A DNA stretch of 64,000 nt, from the NCBI GenBank assembly GCA_963747735.1, contig CAVVGE010000019.1:62001-126000 (forward strand). The letters are read 5' to 3'. This stretch comes from AP-15 sp963747735 (lineage in GTDB: Bacteria; Pseudomonadota; Alphaproteobacteria; ATCC43930; CGMCC-115725). The notes below the pieces were generated by a model. The model worked only from the letters and a program-made list of their open reading frames with translations. It searched no databases and was not told the DNA's origin. Each line of letters begins with the position of its first letter. Position 1 is the stretch's first letter. The translations under genes and the position numbers were made by a program. This document shows, piece after piece, positions 27,803-37,215 of the stretch.

Positions 27803-28676
27803 CGCCCTCACCCTGATCGCCGGGCCGGCTGGCCGGGCCGCTCTGCCCGGCATCGCCATCGCCATCGCCGAGGCGCTCTCCGCCGCCGGCCCGATATGGC
27901 TCGCCGAGGGAGAGGCCTGCGACATCTGCTTCGACACGCCGCCCACCGGACCGGCAGAAGCCGCCGCGCGCGCCGTCCTTGGCGACGCAGCGATCGATGT
28001 CGTGATCCAGCCGGCGGCCGGGCGGCGCAAGCGGCTCCTCGTTGCCGATCTCGAATCGACGATCATCGAGAACGAGATGCTCGACGATCTCGCGGGCGTG
28101 CTCGGGATCGGGCCGCGCGTCGCCGAGATCACCCGCCGGGCGATGAATGGCGAGATCGATTTCACCGCGGCGATCGAGGCCCGTGTGGCGCTCCTTGCCG
28201 GGATCGAGAACAGCGTGCTCGAAAAGGCCGCGGCGGGGATCCGGCTCACACCCGGCGCGCGGACCTTGGTCGCGACAATGCACCGCGCCGGCGCCCGCAC
28301 GGCTCTCGTCTCCGGTGGGTTCACGGTGTTCGCCGAACGGGTCGCCGCCGCGCTCGGCTTCGACCATGTGATCGCCAATCGCCTCGAATTTGCCGGTTCC
28401 CGGCTTGCCGGCCGGGTGCTCTCGCCGATCGTGACCGGCGAAACAAAACGCCGGACTCTGCTCGGACTTGTCGCCGATTACGGTCTCTCTCCGGCCGAAA
28501 CGATCGCGGTCGGCGACGGCGCCAACGATCTGGCGATGCTCGGTGCCGCCGGCCTCGGCATCGCGTTTCACGCCAAGCCTATGGTCGCCGCCGCGGCCAG
28601 GTGGCGCATCGACCACGCCGATCTGACCGCCCTCCTCTACGCCCAAGGCTACCGCGCCGAAGAGATCGCCGGTTGA
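27795..28676 (+). CDS. serB: Phosphoserine phosphatase, HAD family
   Basis: A 293-residue enzyme for the last step of serine synthesis. The N-terminal 80 residues form the ACT-like region of long SerB proteins. The HAD core follows: motif I LLVADLESTIIENEMLDDLA, then RRAMNGEIDF, ALVSGGFTVFAERVA (motif II Ser) and TIAVGDGANDLAMLGAAG (motif IV Asp pair). Motif I reads D-L-E-S-T where most SerB have D-x-D-S-T, so the general-acid Asp is replaced by Glu. Start GTG 27795 overlaps the miaA 5' end on the other strand. Order miaA/serB/degP is usual for alphaproteobacteria. Confidence 0.93.
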   Translation: MRIALTLIAGPAGRAALPGIAIAIAEALSAAGPIWLAEGEACDICFDTPPTGPAEAAARAVLGDAAIDVVIQPAAGRRKRLLVADLESTIIENEMLDDLAGVLGIGPRVAEITRRAMNGEIDFTAAIEARVALLAGIENSVLEKAAAGIRLTPGARTLVATMHRAGARTALVSGGFTVFAERVAAALGFDHVIANRLEFAGSRLAGRVLSPIVTGETKRRTLLGLVADYGLSPAETIAVGDGANDLAMLGAAGLGIAFHAKPMVAAAARWRIDHADLTALLYAQGYRAEEIAG

Positions 28677-28679
28677 CCG

Positions 28680-30191
28680 CTACGACTGGTCGAGGCGGAG
28701 CGCAATGAAGTGCAGATCGCCCTGTCGATCGACCAAGAGCAGGATCGATTTTCGCCCGGATTTTTTCGCGTCGGCGATCCGGCTGCCGATTTCGTTCGGG
28801 CTTTTAACCTCTTCCTGCGCTGCTTCCATTATCAAGTCGCCGGGACGCACGCCTTTGGCCGCGGCCGGGCTGTCTTTGGCGACATCGACGACGACGACCC
28901 CCTTGGCGTTGTCGGACAGCGAGAATTTGTCCTTTAGCTCGGGCGTGACCGAGGAGAGGGTCAGACCCAAGGTCTTGACGACGTTTTCGGTGACCGGAGC
29001 GTCTTTTTTGCCCGAGCCCTCCTGCGCGTTCGCCTGCTGCTGATCCTTTTCATCGAGCTTGCCGACCTTGACTTCGAGGCTCGTCTCCTTGCGTTTGCGC
29101 CATACCGTCACGGCCACCTGTTTGTTGACCGGAGTTTCGGCGACGAGCCGCGGCAGGTGGCGCATGTCGTCCACCGGCTTGCCGTCGAAGCTCAGCACCA
29201 CGTCGCCAGGCTGCAACCCGGCGGCCTCGGCCGGGCCTTTTGCGGTGACGCTGGCAACGAGCGCGCCGCGCGGCTTGTCGAGCCCGAGGCTTTCGGCAAT
29301 TTCGCCGGTCACCGCCTGGATGCGCACCCCGAGCCAGCCGCGATGGACCGTGTGATCGCTTTCGGTCCTGAGCTCGGAGACGACCGCCTTGGCCAAGGTC
29401 GAGGGAATGGCGAAGCCGATCCCGATCGAGCCGCCCGATGGTGAATAGATCGCGGTGTTGATGCCGATCACCTGGCCGTCCATGTTGAACATCGGCCCGC
29501 CGGAATTGCCGCGGTTGATCGGCGCGTCGGTCTGCAGGAAATCGTCGTAGGGGCCGGAATTGATGTCGCGCTGACGTGCCGACAGGATGCCGGCGGTGAC
29601 GCTGCCGCCGAGGCCGAACGGGTTGCCGATCGCCAAAACCCAATCGCCGACCCGCGACTTGTCGCTGTCGCCCCAGCTCGCCGCGGTCAAAGGCTTATCG
29701 GCCTTGACCTTGAGCAGCGCCAGGTCGGTTTTGGTGTCGCGGCCGACGACTTGCGCCTTCAGGCTGGTGTTGTCGTGCAGGATCACGGTGATCTCGTCGG
29801 CGTCGGCGATCACATGGTTGTTGGTGACGATGTAGCCGGCCGGATCGATGATAAAGCCCGAGCCGAGCGAGGTCGCCCGGCGCGGCAATGTTTCCGGGCG
29901 CTCGCCCTTGGGCAGGCCGTGCTCGAAAAAGTCGTGAAAAAATTGCTCGAATGGCGAGCCAGGCGGGAATTGCGGCATATCGGGCCCGGCGCGCTCGCCG
30001 CCGCGCTCCGCCGTCTTGACGGTTTGCGTCGTCGAGATGTTGACCACTGCCGGCAACAGCCGCGCCGCCAGATCGGCAAAGCCGTCGGGCGCCGGGCGCG
30101 CCAGCGCCGCCGGGACCACGATCAGCAGCGCAGCGGCGGCGATGATGGCATGGCGCGCCAAGCGAGACAGACAGGCGGGCACCGGGTTCAC
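28680..30191 (-). CDS. degP: Periplasmic serine protease DegP/HtrA (Do family)
   Basis: A 503-residue protease-chaperone of the periplasm. A signal peptide (residues 10-33, AIIAAAALLIVVPAALARPA) precedes a trypsin-like domain with His126 (TNNHVI), Asp156 (TDLALLK) and Ser230 (GNSGGP). Two PDZ domains follow, at about 285-375 and 405-500. GTG 30191 opens the frame; GTG 30182, three codons later, has AAGGAG at a better 8-nt spacing and is the more likely start. It lies downstream of hflK-hflC-DUF2065 on the same strand, the standard membrane quality-control operon in this class. Confidence 0.96.
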   Translation of the reverse strand: MNPVPACLSRLARHAIIAAAALLIVVPAALARPAPDGFADLAARLLPAVVNISTTQTVKTAERGGERAGPDMPQFPPGSPFEQFFHDFFEHGLPKGERPETLPRRATSLGSGFIIDPAGYIVTNNHVIADADEITVILHDNTSLKAQVVGRDTKTDLALLKVKADKPLTAASWGDSDKSRVGDWVLAIGNPFGLGGSVTAGILSARQRDINSGPYDDFLQTDAPINRGNSGGPMFNMDGQVIGINTAIYSPSGGSIGIGFAIPSTLAKAVVSELRTESDHTVHRGWLGVRIQAVTGEIAESLGLDKPRGALVASVTAKGPAEAAGLQPGDVVLSFDGKPVDDMRHLPRLVAETPVNKQVAVTVWRKRKETSLEVKVGKLDEKDQQQANAQEGSGKKDAPVTENVVKTLGLTLSSVTPELKDKFSLSDNAKGVVVVDVAKDSPAAAKGVRPGDLIMEAAQEEVKSPNEIGSRIADAKKSGRKSILLLVDRQGDLHFIALRLDQS

Positions 30192-30291
30192 TCCTTGCGT
30201 TTTTGAAAAGCTCGGCGTTTTTGAAAAGCTCGCTCGTTCCAGTCCGGCAAATTTAACCGAAACACCCTCGCTTTCACCAGCGCGGTCGCCG

Positions 30292-30477
30292 TCAATGGCG
30301 CACGAGCCAGACGAGGCCGACCCCGGCGCAGGCGGCGGCGAGGCCGGCCATGCGCAAAGCCTGCGGCGGAACCGCGACGGCGCGCGCCGCAGCCCGCTTC
30401 ATCCCTTCGGGGAACAGCGCGTAAAGCGCGCCCTCGATGACGAGGACCAGGGCGAGCGCGGTCCACAGATCCCTCAT
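30292..30477 (-). CDS. DUF2065 family small membrane protein
   Basis: A 61-residue protein with two membrane segments: MRDLWTALALVLVIEGALYA followed by LFPEGMK, and RMAGLAAACAGVGLVWLV. The ALYALFPEG phrase is diagnostic of DUF2065. The start overlaps the end of hflC by 4 nt (ATGA type), so it is translated with HflC. The fixed position between hflC and degP suggests a role in membrane protein quality control, but no function is established. Confidence 0.9.
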   Translation of the reverse strand: MRDLWTALALVLVIEGALYALFPEGMKRAAARAVAVPPQALRMAGLAAACAGVGLVWLVRH

Positions 30478-31409
30478 CGCGCCGCAGGACTGGCGCCGGG
30501 CGCCGGCGCCGGCTTCGCAGCGGGCGGCGCCGGCTTCGCCGCCACGCCGTCGAGGTTGCCGAAATACCGGAAAAAGCCGCTGTCCGGGGTCAGCACAAAC
30601 GAGGTGTTGGGCCCGGTCAAGGCGTTCCTATAGGCCTGCATCGAGCGATAGAAAACGAAGAATTGCTGGTCCTGGCCAAACGCGTCGGCATAGACGTGGA
30701 TGCTTTGGGCGTCGCCGTCGCCACGCACCTTCTGCCCGTTGCGCTGCGCGTCGGCGAGGATCACGACCCGCTCGCGGTCGGCATTGGCGCGCACCGTCTG
30801 CGCCGCCTCGGCCCCCTCGCCGCGGTATTTAGCCGCCTGCTGCTGCCGCTCGGAGCGCATCCGGGCATAGATCGCCTGGCTGTTCTGCGGCGGCAAATCG
30901 GCGTGGCGGATGCGAACATCGACGACATCGATGCCGAACGACTTCCCTTCGGCGGCGACCTCGTCGCGGATCTTGCCCATGATCGTGGCCCGCTGCGGCG
31001 ACAGGATCGCCGACAGGGTGACGTTGCCGACCACGCGGCGCAGGCTGCCGCTGACCATGGCGCCAAGCCGGGCGCGCACCGCTTCCTCGGTGGCGACGGT
31101 CTGGTAGAACAGGAGCGGGTTGGTGATGCGATAGCGCGCGTAGGTATCGACGACGATGCGTTTCTGCTCCGAGGCGATGATCTCCTCGGGCGGCGGCTCG
31201 AAATCGAGGAGCCGGTTGTCATAGATGATCACGTTCTCGACGAACGGCCGCTTGGCATAGAGGCCCGGCGTGCGGATCACCCGGCGCGGTTGGCCGAATT
31301 GCAGCACCAACGCCTGTTCGGTCTGATCGACGATAAAGAGCGAGCTCATCGCAAAGATGCCGGCGACGATCAGCACCCCGGCGACGATGAACAGGACGCG
31401 GCGGCTCAC
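30474..31409 (-). CDS. hflC: HflC, SPFH-domain modulator of FtsH
   Basis: A 311-residue membrane-anchored prohibitin-like protein with one N-terminal segment (VLFIVAGVLIVAGIFAMSSLFI) and a periplasmic SPFH domain starting VDQTEQALVLQFGQPRRVI. The long helix region includes YARMRSERQQQAAKYRGEGA, where HflK and HflC pack as a cage around FtsH. The tail is Ala/Pro-rich. It follows hflK by a single base pair and overlaps DUF2065. Confidence 0.95.
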   Translation of the reverse strand: MSRRVLFIVAGVLIVAGIFAMSSLFIVDQTEQALVLQFGQPRRVIRTPGLYAKRPFVENVIIYDNRLLDFEPPPEEIIASEQKRIVVDTYARYRITNPLLFYQTVATEEAVRARLGAMVSGSLRRVVGNVTLSAILSPQRATIMGKIRDEVAAEGKSFGIDVVDVRIRHADLPPQNSQAIYARMRSERQQQAAKYRGEGAEAAQTVRANADRERVVILADAQRNGQKVRGDGDAQSIHVYADAFGQDQQFFVFYRSMQAYRNALTGPNTSFVLTPDSGFFRYFGNLDGVAAKPAPPAAKPAPAPGASPAAR

Positions 31410-31410
31410 G

Positions 31411-32640
31411 TCACTGTCCCCCGCGCAAAAGCGGCGGGGCCGGTGCGGTCAACGGCGACACGTCGCTGTCGGCGGCGGATGAGCTGCCGGCGGCGGGTCC
31501 GGCAGGTTTCGGGCTCGCCGGCGCCGGCCTGCTGCCGAGCGCCGGCAACGGCAGATAGGGCAGCACCCCGTTCCCGCCTGCGGATTTGTCGATAATGACC
31601 TTGGTGCTGTTTTTGAGCACGTCCTCCATGGTTTCGAGGTAGAGCCGCTGGAGCGTCACGTTCTGCGCCGATTTGAAGGCTTGGTAGACCGACAAAAAGC
31701 GCGCTGCGTCGCCCTGCGAGCGGGCGATGATCTCCTGGCGATAGGCTTCGGCCTCCTGTTGGATGCGCACCGCGTCGCCGCGCGCCCGCGGGATGATGTC
31801 GTTGCGATAGGCCTCGGCTTCATTGCGCAGCCGCTCGCGGTCGGCGAGGGCGGCCTGCACGTCGCGAAACGAGTTGATGACCTCGGCCGGCGGATCGACC
31901 CGCTGCAATTGCACCTGGGTGATATCGATCCCCGCACCGTAGCTGTTCAGGATCGATTGCAAGAGCTCGCGGGTCTCGCCTTCGATCTTGGCCCGGCCCT
32001 CGGCCAGCGCCTGAGCGATCGGTGTCTGGCCGACGATTTCACGCATGGCGCTCTCGGACGCCGATTTGACCGTCAGCTCGGGATCGCGGATGTTGAAAAG
32101 ATAGGATTTGGCGTCTTTTATCACCCAGAACACGGTAAAGTTGATATCGACGATGTTTTCGTCGCCGGTCAGCATCAGCGCCTCGCTCGGCACCTGGCGT
32201 GTGGCCGGCTGGCGGGTCGTCGCATTCTCGCCCGAGCGGTAGCCGATCTCGGTGCGGTTGACGCGCGTCACGCTCGGTGTCAGCGCCGTCTCGATCGGGC
32301 TCGGCAGGTGATAGTTGAGGCCGGGCTGGGTGGTTCGGTTGTAGGCGCCGAAGCGCAGCACGATGCCGACCTCGTCCGGCAGCACGCGGTAAAATCCGCT
32401 TGCCAGCCAGATCACGAAAATTCCGATCAGGACGACGGCAATGCCGGCGCCGGTGCCGAACCCGCCCGGCAGGATGCGGCGAAACCGGTCCTGGCCGCGG
32501 CGCAGCAGCTCTTCGAAATCGGGCGCGCGCGGCCCTCGCGGCCCACCGCCTGGACCGCCGCCGCGCGGCCCGCCGCCCCACGGCCCACCGCCGCGCGGGC
32601 CGCCGCCCCAAGGGCCACCGCCCTGACTCAACCAAAACAT
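31411..32640 (-). CDS. hflK: HflK, SPFH-domain modulator of FtsH
   Basis: A 409-residue partner of HflC. The N-terminus is a glycine/proline/tryptophan-rich stretch (repeats of GGGPWGGGPR) on the cytoplasmic side, then a membrane segment (about 60-80, GAGIAVVLIGIFVIWLASGF). The SPFH domain starts YRVLPDEVGIVLRFGAYNRT. YRNDIIPRARGDAVRIQQEA is the HflK helix signature. It is first in hflK-hflC-DUF2065-degP. The 243-bp gap to mrp should hold divergent promoters; I see no clear consensus boxes there. Confidence 0.95.
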   Translation of the reverse strand: MFWLSQGGGPWGGGPRGGGPWGGGPRGGGPGGGPRGPRAPDFEELLRRGQDRFRRILPGGFGTGAGIAVVLIGIFVIWLASGFYRVLPDEVGIVLRFGAYNRTTQPGLNYHLPSPIETALTPSVTRVNRTEIGYRSGENATTRQPATRQVPSEALMLTGDENIVDINFTVFWVIKDAKSYLFNIRDPELTVKSASESAMREIVGQTPIAQALAEGRAKIEGETRELLQSILNSYGAGIDITQVQLQRVDPPAEVINSFRDVQAALADRERLRNEAEAYRNDIIPRARGDAVRIQQEAEAYRQEIIARSQGDAARFLSVYQAFKSAQNVTLQRLYLETMEDVLKNSTKVIIDKSAGGNGVLPYLPLPALGSRPAPASPKPAGPAAGSSSAADSDVSPLTAPAPPLLRGGQ

Positions 32641-32883
32641 CGAACCCGAACCTTTCCGCGGCGTGCCATCCGAGCGGTGCCGATCTCCGGAGGCGATCTT
32701 CCGGATTGCGCCGATAGAAGGGCGACACCGGTGTTGTCAAGTCGCGCCGCCGGCCCCAGATGCGGGGTGTCCGGCGGCCCATCGGCCGAGCGCCGCGCTA
32801 CTCTGCCTCAATCGGCGTTTGCAACCAAGCGTCGTCGCGAGCAGCGCGGCGCGGCGCCGCCATCCCGCCGCCCGAGGAATGTG

Positions 32884-33987
32884 ATGGCCGCCCCGACCGA
32901 ACAACAGATTCTCGACGCCCTGCGCCACATCGCCGATCCCGAGCGCGGCGCCGACATCGTCACCCTCGGCATGGTGACGGGTATCGCCATCCGCGACGGC
33001 AATGTCGCCTTTGCCATCGAGGTCCCGCCCGACCGCGCCCCACGCCTCGAACCGTTGCGCAGCGCGGCCGAGCAGGCGGTCGAAGCACTGCCCGATGTGC
33101 TCTCTGTTAGCGCGGTGCTGACCGCGCAAAGCGCGCCACGGCGCCCCACGCAGCCTGCGGCCGCGGCACGGCGCGAGCGCGGCGAGGTGCCCGGCGTGCG
33201 GACCATCGTCGCGGTTGCTTCCGGCAAGGGGGGTGTGGGCAAATCAACGGTCGCCGCCAATCTCGCGCTGGCGCTCAAGGCGAATGGCCTCGCCGTGGGC
33301 GTGCTCGATGCCGACATTTACGGGCCGTCGATGCCGCGCATGCTCGGGATTTCCGGCCGGCCCCGCTCGCGCGGCGGCAAGACCTTGGAGCCGATGCGCC
33401 ATTACGGGCTCGAAGTCATGTCGATGGGGTTTCTCGTCCCCGAGGACACGCCGACGATCTGGCGCGGGCCGATGGTGATGAGCGCGTTGCAGCAGATGCT
33501 GCGCCAAGTCGAATGGGGCACGCTCGACATCATGGTCGTCGACATGCCGCCCGGCACCGGCGACGCACAATTGACGATGGCCCAGCAGGTGCCGCTGGCC
33601 GGCGCCGTCATCGTCTCGACACCGCAGGACATCGCCCTGCTCGACGCCCGCAAGGGACTCAACATGTTCAACAAAGTCGATGTGCCGGTGCTCGGCATCG
33701 TCGAGAATATGAGCTATTTCCTGTGCCCGCATTGCGGCGGCCGCAGCGAAATCTTCAGCCATGGCGGCGCGCGGCGCGAGGCGGAGCGGCTCGGCACCGA
33801 GTTTTTGGGCGAGATCCCACTCGACCTCGCCATCCGCGAGACCTCGGATGCGGGCCGTCCGATCACCGTCTCGGACCCCGACAACCCCTATTCGCTCGTC
33901 TTCCGCCAGATCGCTGCGCGGGTCTGGGAGAAGGTCGCCGGCGCCGAAGCCGTTATCCGCGCGCCGCCGCGCATCGTCATCGAATAG
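32884..33987 (+). CDS. mrp: Mrp/NBP35-type Fe-S cluster carrier ATPase
   Basis: A 367-residue P-loop ATPase that assembles and delivers 4Fe-4S clusters. The N-terminal DUF59/MIP18 domain (1-85) reads ILDALRHIADPERGADIVTL. Deviant Walker A is VASGKGGVGKSTVAANLALA at about 115, and the Mrp-type DADIYGPSMPRML follows. The bridging CxxC that holds the cluster is in MSYFLCPHCGGRSEIF. ATG 32884 is chosen, with an adjacent in-frame GTG at 32881 and GAGGAA upstream. Confidence 0.96.
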   Translation: MAAPTEQQILDALRHIADPERGADIVTLGMVTGIAIRDGNVAFAIEVPPDRAPRLEPLRSAAEQAVEALPDVLSVSAVLTAQSAPRRPTQPAAAARRERGEVPGVRTIVAVASGKGGVGKSTVAANLALALKANGLAVGVLDADIYGPSMPRMLGISGRPRSRGGKTLEPMRHYGLEVMSMGFLVPEDTPTIWRGPMVMSALQQMLRQVEWGTLDIMVVDMPPGTGDAQLTMAQQVPLAGAVIVSTPQDIALLDARKGLNMFNKVDVPVLGIVENMSYFLCPHCGGRSEIFSHGGARREAERLGTEFLGEIPLDLAIRETSDAGRPITVSDPDNPYSLVFRQIAARVWEKVAGAEAVIRAPPRIVIE

Positions 33988-34021
33988 CCGCGCGGCTCGC
34001 GATCACCGGACCGGCTCTCGG

Positions 34022-34639
34022 CTACGGCAGCGAGATCGGCCCCGATACCGGATGTGCGGCGCAAAACGCCTGGTCACGCTGGCCCGCCTGGGTGACGAAG
34101 GCGGTGCTCGGCGCTACCGGCGTGCCGGATAGTGATTTACCGATCGGGCAATGGCAGGTCGCCACCGGGACACCGTTGATGTAGCGTTTCGAATCGCATA
34201 GGAAGCTGAAGCAGTTGGCCAGCTTGCTGCCGAGCCGCAGCGTCTTCGGGCAAATCTGCGGCGGCGCCAAGGCTTCGGTGCCGTCCGGAACCCATCTGTT
34301 GATCTGCTGCGGGATCAGGGCGTGAAGCGCGTAGGCCGACCAGACCGTGTCCGCCGTCGGCGCCTCGCATGACCCCTGCATGTTGCCGCCGGCAAGATCG
34401 GCGATCGAGCGGCCCTGAAAAATCGGGCAAGTGCAGTTCGCTTCGGGAAACCGCGCAGTCCCGCCGGTGGCGACGTTCACCTTGATCGTCCGGCCGGTCG
34501 GCGTGCAGGTGGAGGCGGCGCAAAGGGCAAAATAACCGCTGCAAAACTCGAAATCGTGACCGTCGGCCGCCGCCGGCCGCATCGGCAGGCAGAGCAGCGC
34601 AGCCGCAAAAAGCGCGGCGACAAGCTCGCGAATTTGCAT
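34022..34639 (-). CDS. Secreted cysteine-rich protein, function unknown
   Basis: A 205-residue protein with a signal peptide (MQIRELVAALFAAALLCLPM, cleavage near AAADG). The mature chain has about eleven cysteines spread along it (FCSGYFALCAASTCTPTG, NCTCPIF, ICPKTL, NCFSFLCDS, CHCPIGKSL, FCAAHP), which suggests several disulfides in the periplasm. ATG 34639 has GGAGGGG upstream. Conserved cysteine spacing is typical of uncharacterised alphaproteobacterial exported proteins. It converges with mrp and no co-transcribed neighbour is evident. Confidence 0.75.
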   Translation of the reverse strand: MQIRELVAALFAAALLCLPMRPAAADGHDFEFCSGYFALCAASTCTPTGRTIKVNVATGGTARFPEANCTCPIFQGRSIADLAGGNMQGSCEAPTADTVWSAYALHALIPQQINRWVPDGTEALAPPQICPKTLRLGSKLANCFSFLCDSKRYINGVPVATCHCPIGKSLSGTPVAPSTAFVTQAGQRDQAFCAAHPVSGPISLP

Positions 34640-34780
34640 AATCCCCTCCGGCACAGGCAGTCGATCTGTTCCCGGCCGAGCATAGCGCCCGCGACCGTTA
34701 ACACGCCGTCAAGAACGCGTCGAAAAATCGTCACGAAAATCGCAGGTATCGCCCCTTGTTGTCCGGCGGGGGCGCCCGGT

Positions 34781-35533
34781 TCACAGGATCTGCGACAGGA
34801 ATTCACGGGTGCGCGGCTCGCGCGGATGGGCGAAAAACTCGGCCGGCACCCCGCGCTCGACGATGACGCCGTGGTCGGTGAAGTACATGTGGTCCGCCAC
34901 TTCGCGCGCGAAGCCCATCTCGTGGGTGACCAGGATGCAGGTCATGCCTTCCTCGGCGACCTCGCGGATCGTCACCAGCACCTCCTTGACCGTCTCGGGA
35001 TCGAGGGCGGCCGTCACCTCATCGAACAGCATGACCTCGGGGCGCATCGCGAGCCCGCGGGCGATTGCCACGCGCTGCTGCTGGCCGCCCGACAATTCGC
35101 CCGGGTAGGCGCCGGCCTTGTCTTCGAGCCGCACCTTGCGCAACAGCGCCCGCGCCCGCGCCTCGACTGCGGCGCGCTCCTCGCGCAGCACATGGATCGG
35201 CGCCATCATCACGTTTTCGAGCGCGGTCTTGTGCGGGAACAAATTGTACTGCTGGAACACCATCGCGACCTCGCGGCGCAAGGCGACCAGCTCCTTGTCG
35301 GTTTTGAGCTTGTGGACCTCGTGCTTGGCGACGCGGATCTCACCCTCGTCGATCGGCACCAGCGCGTTGATGCAGCGCAAGAGCGTGGATTTTCCCGAGC
35401 CCGACGGGCCGATGATGCAGACGACCCCGCCCTTGCCGACAGCGAGCGAGACGCCGTTCAGGACCGCAACGGCGCCGAATGCCTTGCGCACGTTTTTGAC
35501 CTCGACGATCGGCGCTCCGGCGGGCTCGGGCAT
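34781..35533 (-). CDS. Polar amino acid ABC transporter ATPase (GlnQ-like)
   Basis: A 250-residue ATPase of the polar amino acid uptake family. Walker A GPSGSGKST is near residue 41, the Q-loop in VFQQYNLFPHKTALENV, signature LSGGQQQRVAIARGLA, Walker B VMLFDEVTAALDPE (the usual DEPTSALD is DEVTAALD here) and the H-loop THEMGFAREVADHMYF. It ends an operon of binding protein, two permeases and this ATPase. Confidence 0.95.
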   Translation of the reverse strand: MPEPAGAPIVEVKNVRKAFGAVAVLNGVSLAVGKGGVVCIIGPSGSGKSTLLRCINALVPIDEGEIRVAKHEVHKLKTDKELVALRREVAMVFQQYNLFPHKTALENVMMAPIHVLREERAAVEARARALLRKVRLEDKAGAYPGELSGGQQQRVAIARGLAMRPEVMLFDEVTAALDPETVKEVLVTIREVAEEGMTCILVTHEMGFAREVADHMYFTDHGVIVERGVPAEFFAHPREPRTREFLSQIL

Positions 35534-35542
35534 TGCGTGTCT

Positions 35543-36430
35543 CTACGCTCCGATCGCAAAGCGGCGCTCGAGCCGCACGGTCCAGCGCGCAATCGGATAG
35601 CAGTAGAGAAAAAACCACAGCAGGATGTAGCTGTAGAACGGCAACAAGAGATCGGGCCGGTTTTCGGCGGCGAGCGCGTCGCCGGTCAGGGTCATGACTT
35701 CGTTGACCCCGACGATCGAGGCCAGAACCGTGTCCATGGTCAGGATCGCGTAGAGGTTCATCCACGGCGGCAGCATCCGCCTGACGCATTGCGGCAGGAT
35801 GATCATCCAGATCGTCTGATGCCGGGTAAAAGCAAGCGAGGCGGCCGATTCCCATTGCCCGGTCGGGATCGACTGGATGGCGCCGCGCACGATTTCCGAC
35901 ACGTTCGCCATCACCGGCAGCGCCAGGCCGAAGGTGGCCTTGGTCCAGTCGGGGATGTGAATGGTGACGCCGAAAACGGTCACCTCGAACGGCAGCAGGA
36001 ACATGCAGTAGAACAACAGGACGAGCCAGGGTGCATTGCGAAAGAAATTGGTGACGAAAGAGGCGATGCGGCGCACCGGCCGCGAGAGCGAAATCTGGGC
36101 GAGGCCGAGAAAGACGCCGGCCGCGGTGCCGGCAGCCATCGCGAGCACGCTGATCAGGAGGTTGAAGGAAAAGCCGCGCAGCAAGAGCGGCGTCCATCTG
36201 AGGAGGGTCGCGAGAACCGAGGCATGGCCGGGTGCGATTTGCGCCGCGGCTGCACCCGTCGCCAGCAGAAAGACGGCGGCGAGAAACGCGCCGTGCCAAG
36301 CCTTGAGCTCGATCGCGGGCAGCCCGAAAACCCGCTCGGCCGCAGCACGCCGCACGAGCCGTTCGGCCGCCGGCAGCAATACCGGAAGATCGGTCCCCGC
36401 CGCAAAGACCGGGGTGACCCGCGCGCTCAC
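35543..36430 (-). CDS. Polar amino acid ABC transporter permease 2
   Basis: A 295-residue HisMQ-type permease. An N-terminal segment is followed by the conserved core FNLLISVLAMAAGTAAGVFL and NFFRNAPWLVLLFYCMFLLP, the EAA-type loop SIPTGQWESAASLAFTRHQT and C-terminal membrane helices. GTG 36430 overlaps the first permease stop (GTGA). The N-terminal 60 residues are longer than in most HisMQ permeases and contain an extra membrane helix. Confidence 0.93.
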   Translation of the reverse strand: MSARVTPVFAAGTDLPVLLPAAERLVRRAAAERVFGLPAIELKAWHGAFLAAVFLLATGAAAAQIAPGHASVLATLLRWTPLLLRGFSFNLLISVLAMAAGTAAGVFLGLAQISLSRPVRRIASFVTNFFRNAPWLVLLFYCMFLLPFEVTVFGVTIHIPDWTKATFGLALPVMANVSEIVRGAIQSIPTGQWESAASLAFTRHQTIWMIILPQCVRRMLPPWMNLYAILTMDTVLASIVGVNEVMTLTGDALAAENRPDLLLPFYSYILLWFFLYCYPIARWTVRLERRFAIGA

Positions 36431-37188
36431 GGCCTCCGCCCGGCAACGGCGCCAAAGCCGGGAACGCGCATCGCATGTTCCCAACGATGCATGATCAAGA
36501 CGAGGATGCCGACGAGCCCGATATAGACCACCAGCAGCACGTTCATCATCGCTGTCACGTTGAGCTCGTCGGACCAGATCTGGTTCGACACCCATAAGAG
36601 CTCCGGCACCGAGATCGCATAGGCGAGCGTGGTCGCCTTGACCAGATTGACGAGATTATTGTTGAGCGCCGGCAGGCTGATGCGAAAGGCGAGCGGCAGC
36701 ACGATGTGACGATAGGCGGCGAGCCGGGTGAAGCCCAAAGATTCGGCGGCCTCGATCGTCGCCCGCGGCACCGCCTCGATCCCGGCCCGGAAAATCTCGA
36801 CATTGAAGGCGCCGGCGTAAAACGACAGCGAGATGATCGCCCAGGCGACATTGCTGACCACCGGGCGGGCGATCCCGTTCGGCCCCGGCAGCCGCAGCAA
36901 GGCGCCGACGCCGAAATAAAAGAAATAAAGCTGCACCAGCGGCGGCGTGTTGCGAAAGAGCTGGATGTAGCAATAGACAATTCGGCGCGGCAATTTGAGC
37001 TTCGAGCCTTGGACCCAGGCGCCGACGACGCCGATGACGAGGCTCAACGCGATACAGGCGATCGCCAGCTCGACGGTCATCAGAAAGCCGGCAGCAAAGC
37101 GTTGGCGATCAAAGGCGTCGTAGAAGATCGTCAGATTGATGCCGGTCCGCCCGTGCAGCCAGGCAAACCAGCCCCACACCGCCTGCAC
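36427..37188 (-). CDS. Polar amino acid ABC transporter permease 1
   Basis: A 253-residue HisMQ-type permease with GFLMTVELAIACIALSLVIG, QLFRNTPPLVQLYFFYFGVG and the EAA loop AVPRATIEAAESLGFTRLAA. It begins with GTG 37188, about 28 bp after the binding protein stop, and overlaps the second permease by 4 nt. The two permeases probably form a heterodimer. Confidence 0.94.
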   Translation of the reverse strand: MQAVWGWFAWLHGRTGINLTIFYDAFDRQRFAAGFLMTVELAIACIALSLVIGVVGAWVQGSKLKLPRRIVYCYIQLFRNTPPLVQLYFFYFGVGALLRLPGPNGIARPVVSNVAWAIISLSFYAGAFNVEIFRAGIEAVPRATIEAAESLGFTRLAAYRHIVLPLAFRISLPALNNNLVNLVKATTLAYAISVPELLWVSNQIWSDELNVTAMMNVLLVVYIGLVGILVLIMHRWEHAMRVPGFGAVAGRRP

Positions 37189-37215
37189 CGGCGCGCCTCC
37201 GCCCGCCGACCAGGG

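Noticed and set aside
34556..36526. 656-codon plus-strand frame
   Set aside because: It is antisense to the amino acid transporter ATPase and permease genes, both clearly real.
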